NCBI GenBank assembly: GCA_945866155.1
Contig: CAMBGL010000063.1
Span: 1-7,166 of the forward strand
Length of the DNA: 7,166 nucleotides
From: Bifidobacterium breve
GTDB lineage: Bacteria > Actinomycetota > Actinomycetes > Nanopelagicales > Nanopelagicaceae
Reading direction: 5' to 3'
Positions within the stretch are counted from its first letter, which is position 1; each line of letters starts with the position of its first letter. Under the pieces are notes generated by a model. That model did not search any database. It had not been told where the DNA came from and worked only from the letters and a program-made list of their open reading frames with translations. Position numbers and translations under genes: made by a program. This document shows positions 6,921 to 7,166 of the stretch, piece by piece.

Positions 6921-7166
6921 TTACCGAACTGAGGCTTGCTCAGCGAGGACAAGAAGTGAACGCATCGCCACTCCCGTGCCACCTACTGGTGTGTAGCCAT
7001 GCGCCTTTGCATCGTTGAAGGCTGGACCTGCGATATCTAAATGCAGCCATGGGAGTTGGGAATTAATGAACTCTCTGAGGAATAGACCTGCAACCAACAT
7101 TCCACCCATTCGATCACCTATGTTTGCAATATCTGCAACTGGTGAATCAAGTGATGCACGTAACTC
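6921..7166 (-). CDS. pepA: Leucyl aminopeptidase (M17 family), C-terminal part (5' end outside window)
   Basis: Open from the right edge to a TAA at 6923-6921, giving the last 81 residues. The frame reads SPVADIANIGDRMGGML, then VAGLFLREF, PWLHLDIAGPAFN and GYTPVGGTGVAMRSL. These are the conserved C-terminal elements of M17 cytosol aminopeptidases (ADxxN, HLDIAG and GGTG). The family forms cytoplasmic hexamers with two metal ions that release N-terminal Leu and other residues from peptides. The metal ligands and catalytic Lys/Arg lie upstream, in the part not shown, so activity cannot be judged. An internal Met at 7109 is not the start, as the frame and homology continue to the window edge. 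lpd starts 55 bases downstream on the same strand. A pepA/pepB-type gene near the E2 gene is also known in M. tuberculosis. Confidence 0.92.
   Translation of the reverse strand, partial: ELRASLDSPVADIANIGDRMGGMLVAGLFLREFINSQLPWLHLDIAGPAFNDAKAHGYTPVGGTGVAMRSLLVLAEQASVR

Noticed and set aside
6918..6923. TAATCT on the minus strand as a -10 box for an lpd promoter
   Set aside because: No recognisable -35 element lies at 16-18 bases, and the hexamer includes the pepA stop codon, so a chance match is likely.
1..7166. Mobile element, CRISPR, toxin-antitoxin or defence system
   Set aside because: Both strands were read for transposase or nuclease motifs, regularly spaced repeats and small paired genes. 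All coding space is taken by metabolic and transport genes, and the only repeats are in-frame domain repeats of E2.

Overview
The window looks like a piece of a small, gene-dense actinobacterial chromosome. By eye the base composition is moderate, not high-GC as in Streptomyces or Mycobacterium. Only about 79 of 7166 bases lie outside genes. The set of pepA, lpd, a two-lipoyl-domain E2 of the actinobacterial 'SucB' type and a TIGR01777 epimerase-like gene is an actinobacterial arrangement. Compact layout plus moderate GC suggests a streamlined freshwater lineage such as Nanopelagicales (acI); that placement is inference, because no rRNA or other marker gene is present.

Left arm, plus strand (1-2938): three tightly packed genes read rightward. 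They are the C-terminal part of an MMPL/RND-type membrane transporter (cut by the window edge), a Gfo/Idh/MocA NAD(P)-dependent oxidoreductase of the YdgJ/IolW-like subgroup, and a flavin-dependent amine-oxidase/phytoene-desaturase-like oxidoreductase. The junctions are a 3-base gap and an 8-base overlap, so this looks like one operon. Its substrate or pathway cannot be read from the sequence.

Right arm, minus strand (7166-2921): four genes read leftward: the end of pepA (M17 leucyl aminopeptidase, cut by the right edge), lpd (dihydrolipoamide dehydrogenase, E3), the dihydrolipoamide acyltransferase (E2, sucB/dlaT-like), and a TIGR01777-family SDR. E2 and E3 are the shared core of 2-oxoacid dehydrogenase complexes: E2 carries the acyl group on two lipoyl-lysines and passes it to CoA, and E3 re-oxidises the dihydrolipoyl arms using NAD+. 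No E1 gene and no lipoate synthesis or attachment gene lies in the window.

The two arms meet tail to tail with an 18-base overlap of coding sequence at 2921-2938. No stretch over 55 bases lacks a gene. I found no RNA gene, mobile element, CRISPR array or clear terminator. The repeats seen are all inside the E2 gene (duplicated lipoyl domains and Ala/Pro linkers). I see ordinary central metabolism with several details worth checking, and no clear sign of a new defence or mobile system.
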